Below, piece by piece: positions 5,416-6,778 of a stretch of DNA of 6,778 nucleotides (positions are counted from its first letter, which is position 1; each line of letters starts with the position of its first letter). The notes below the pieces were generated by a model. That model was not told the DNA's origin. It ran no database searches and saw nothing but the letters and a program-made list of their open reading frames with translations. Position numbers and translations under genes: made by a program. The stretch comes from Actinomycetes bacterium (lineage in GTDB: Bacteria; Actinomycetota; Coriobacteriia; Anaerosomatales; Anaerosomataceae): the NCBI GenBank assembly GCA_021850085.1, contig JAJZRZ010000090.1:1-6778 (forward strand), read 5' to 3'.

Positions 5416-6417
5416 GTGACGATTCGTGTAGGCATCAACGGTTTCGGCCGAATCGGCCGTCTCGTCTTCCGCGCCGCCCAGGACGACCCAGCCATCGAAG
5501 TGGTGGCCGTGAACGATCTGACCGACGCCGCCACCCTCGCTCACCTTCTGAAGTACGACTCGATCCACAAGGTCTTTCCCCATGATGTGAAGGCGGGCGA
5601 GGGTGCGTTCACCGTGGACGGCCGCGAGATCAAGGTCCTCGCGCAACGCGACCCGGCCCAGCTGCCGTGGGCCGGCCTCGGTGTGGATGTGGTGGTCGAA
5701 TCCACCGGCTTGTTCACGGACGCCGCCAAAGCGCAGGCGCATCGCGATGCCGGCGCGAAGAAGGTCATCATCTCGGCTCCGGCCAAGGGCGAGGACATCA
5801 CGGTGGTCATCGGCGTGAACGACAAGGACTACGACGCCGGGAAGCACCACATCGTCTCCAACGCATCGTGCACCACCAACTGCCTCGCGCCGTTCGCCAA
5901 AGTGCTGCGCGACAGTTTCGGCATCAAGTATGGCTTCATGAACACGATCCACAGCTACACCAACGACCAGAACATCCTTGATCTGCCGCACAAGGACCTG
6001 CGCCGGGCGCGTGCCGCCGCGATGTCGATCATCCCGACCTCCACCGGCGCCGCGAAGGCGATCGGTCTGGTGCTGCCGGACATGAAGGGCAAGCTTGACG
6101 GGATGTCGATGCGCGTGCCCACGCCCGACGGCTCGGTCGTGGACCTTGTATGCGAACTCGAGCGGAGCGTCACGCGCGAAGACGTCAACGCCGCCATGAG
6201 GGCCGCGGCCGAAGGTCCGATGAAGGGCATTCTTGAGTACATCGAAGACCCGATCGTCTCGGTGGACGTGGTGGGCAACCCTGCCTCCTCGATCTTCGAT
6301 TCGCTCCAGACGATGGTGATGGGCGGGACGGGCACGTTCGTGAAGTGCGTGTCTTGGTACGACAATGAGTGGGGCTACAGCAACCGCGTCCGCGATCTGG
6401 TCAAGATCGTCGGCTAA
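5416..6417 (+). CDS. gap: Glyceraldehyde-3-phosphate dehydrogenase, type I
   Basis: A 333-residue phosphorylating GAPDH (EC 1.2.1.12), complete. It converts glyceraldehyde-3-phosphate, phosphate and NAD+ to 1,3-bisphosphoglycerate in the cytosol. The N-terminal Rossmann motif is GINGFGRIGRL (6-16). The catalytic Cys152 is in SNASCTTNCLAP, with the base His179 in NTIHSYT. WYDNEWGYSNR (314-324) closes the catalytic domain. Asp34 after strand 2 and the Leu190-Pro191 pair match NAD-dependent, glycolytic GapA enzymes rather than NADP-using GapB. The start is GTG 5416, because GAGGAGGG ends 8 nt before it and the Rossmann motif then falls where expected. A TTG at 5395 is in frame, but that stretch contains the RBS. 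Its product is the substrate of Pgk, encoded next. Confidence 0.97.
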   Translation: MTIRVGINGFGRIGRLVFRAAQDDPAIEVVAVNDLTDAATLAHLLKYDSIHKVFPHDVKAGEGAFTVDGREIKVLAQRDPAQLPWAGLGVDVVVESTGLFTDAAKAQAHRDAGAKKVIISAPAKGEDITVVIGVNDKDYDAGKHHIVSNASCTTNCLAPFAKVLRDSFGIKYGFMNTIHSYTNDQNILDLPHKDLRRARAAAMSIIPTSTGAAKAIGLVLPDMKGKLDGMSMRVPTPDGSVVDLVCELERSVTREDVNAAMRAAAEGPMKGILEYIEDPIVSVDVVGNPASSIFDSLQTMVMGGTGTFVKCVSWYDNEWGYSNRVRDLVKIVG

Positions 6418-6428
6418 CTCCCGCGACG

Positions 6429-6460
6429 AAGTGAGGCGCCGAACCACCGGCGCCTCACTT
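6429..6460 (+). terminator. Perfect 13-bp hairpin between gap and pgk, without U-tract
   Basis: AAGTGAGGCGCCG (6429-6441) and CGGCGCCTCACTT (6448-6460) are exact inverted repeats around a 6-nt loop, AACCAC, starting 11 nt after the gap stop. A GC-rich stem of this size is very stable. It is followed by GTTCATAGG rather than a run of T, so it is not a textbook intrinsic terminator. It may be a partial terminator, an RNA stabiliser giving more gap than pgk message, or a U-less terminator of the sort proposed for some high-GC bacteria. Confidence 0.6.
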
Positions 6461-6501
6461 GTTCATAGGCGTTGCCTCGTTTCCGGCTCGGGAGGGACTG
6501 C

Positions 6502-6778
6502 ATGTTCGCGAAGAAGACGGTCAAGGACGCCGACGTGCGTGGAAAGCGCGTGCTCGTACGCGTGGACTTCAACGTGCCGCTCGCCGAGGGCGCCGTCACC
6601 GACGACACTCGCGTGCGCGCCGCGCTGCCCACCATCCGCTATCTCATCGATCACGGTGCTCGCGTCATCTTGGTGAGCCACCTCGGCCGCCCGGAGGGCG
6701 TGTCCGATCCGCAGCACTCACTGCGTCCCGTGCGGCGAGCGCTGCAGCGGCTGATCGGCCGCAATGTCGCGTTCGTGG
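6502..6778 (+). CDS. pgk: Phosphoglycerate kinase, N-terminal part (cut by the window end)
   Basis: The first 92 codons of Pgk (EC 2.7.2.3), which makes ATP and 3-phosphoglycerate from 1,3-bisphosphoglycerate, the Gap product. The family signature RVDFNVP is at 20-26, with substrate-binding Asp22 and Asn24. Arg37 lies in DDTRVRAALPTI, and SHLGRPEG (59-66) is the next substrate loop. A full enzyme has about 390-400 residues, so some three quarters lies beyond the window. The ATG at 6502 has GGGAGGG (6490-6496) 5 nt upstream and gives a normal N-terminus. The 84-nt spacer after gap holds the hairpin and no obvious promoter, so cotranscription with gap is likely. In related genomes tpiA often follows. 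Confidence 0.96.
   Translation, partial: MFAKKTVKDADVRGKRVLVRVDFNVPLAEGAVTDDTRVRAALPTIRYLIDHGARVILVSHLGRPEGVSDPQHSLRPVRRALQRLIGRNVAFV

Noticed and set aside
5335..6447. Minus-strand open frame opposite gap (370 codons)
   Set aside because: Antisense shadow of a gene with every GAPDH catalytic motif. Its translation is His-, Arg- and Asp-rich with no family signature.

Overview
The window is high-GC bacterial DNA (about 63-65% G+C by eye). It carries the conserved Gram-positive block rapZ-yvcK-whiA followed by gap and pgk, in the order well known from Actinobacteria. With WhiA, an Arg-type Walker A motif in RapZ and frequent GTG starts, I infer an actinobacterium, possibly a deep or anaerobic lineage such as a Coriobacteriia relative. 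The sequence alone does not fix the class.

Left end (1-1060): possibly the last codons of an unidentified plus-strand gene (2-79), then a complete minus-strand short-chain dehydrogenase/reductase (98-910). Its promoter region carries a near-consensus -35 box and a perfect 6+2+6 palindrome over the -10 box, as expected for a repressor site.

Middle (1062-2178): a stretch of decayed genes. A GNAT acetyltransferase is cut by an in-frame TAG at codon 15. It runs into the 5' half of what looks like a DUF2277 gene that has lost its start Met and its 3' half. That remnant runs into a second GNAT gene whose acetyl-CoA-binding core is gone, while its C-terminal tail survives in another frame. None of the three looks able to make a normal protein from a canonical start. 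This is either real decay or an assembly problem.

Right part (2133-6778): a promoter-like TATACT and a strong RBS lead into a small four-helix membrane protein of the phage-holin-4-2/YvlD type. RapZ, YvcK and WhiA follow almost without gaps (9 nt, 1-nt overlap, 0 nt), so the four are probably one transcript. RapZ (nucleotide-binding adaptor) and YvcK (UDP-GlcNAc-binding) belong to families that link cell-wall precursor supply to carbon metabolism, and WhiA is a DNA-binding regulator of division and sporulation genes in relatives. After a 109-nt leader come gap and, beyond an 84-nt spacer with a perfect 13-bp hairpin, the start of pgk: consecutive glycolytic steps from glyceraldehyde-3-phosphate to 3-phosphoglycerate. 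The window ends inside pgk.

I saw no tRNA, rRNA, CRISPR array, insertion sequence or phage module, and no clear new multi-gene system. The most notable signals are the row of broken genes, the operator-like palindrome before the SDR gene, and the hairpin between gap and pgk.
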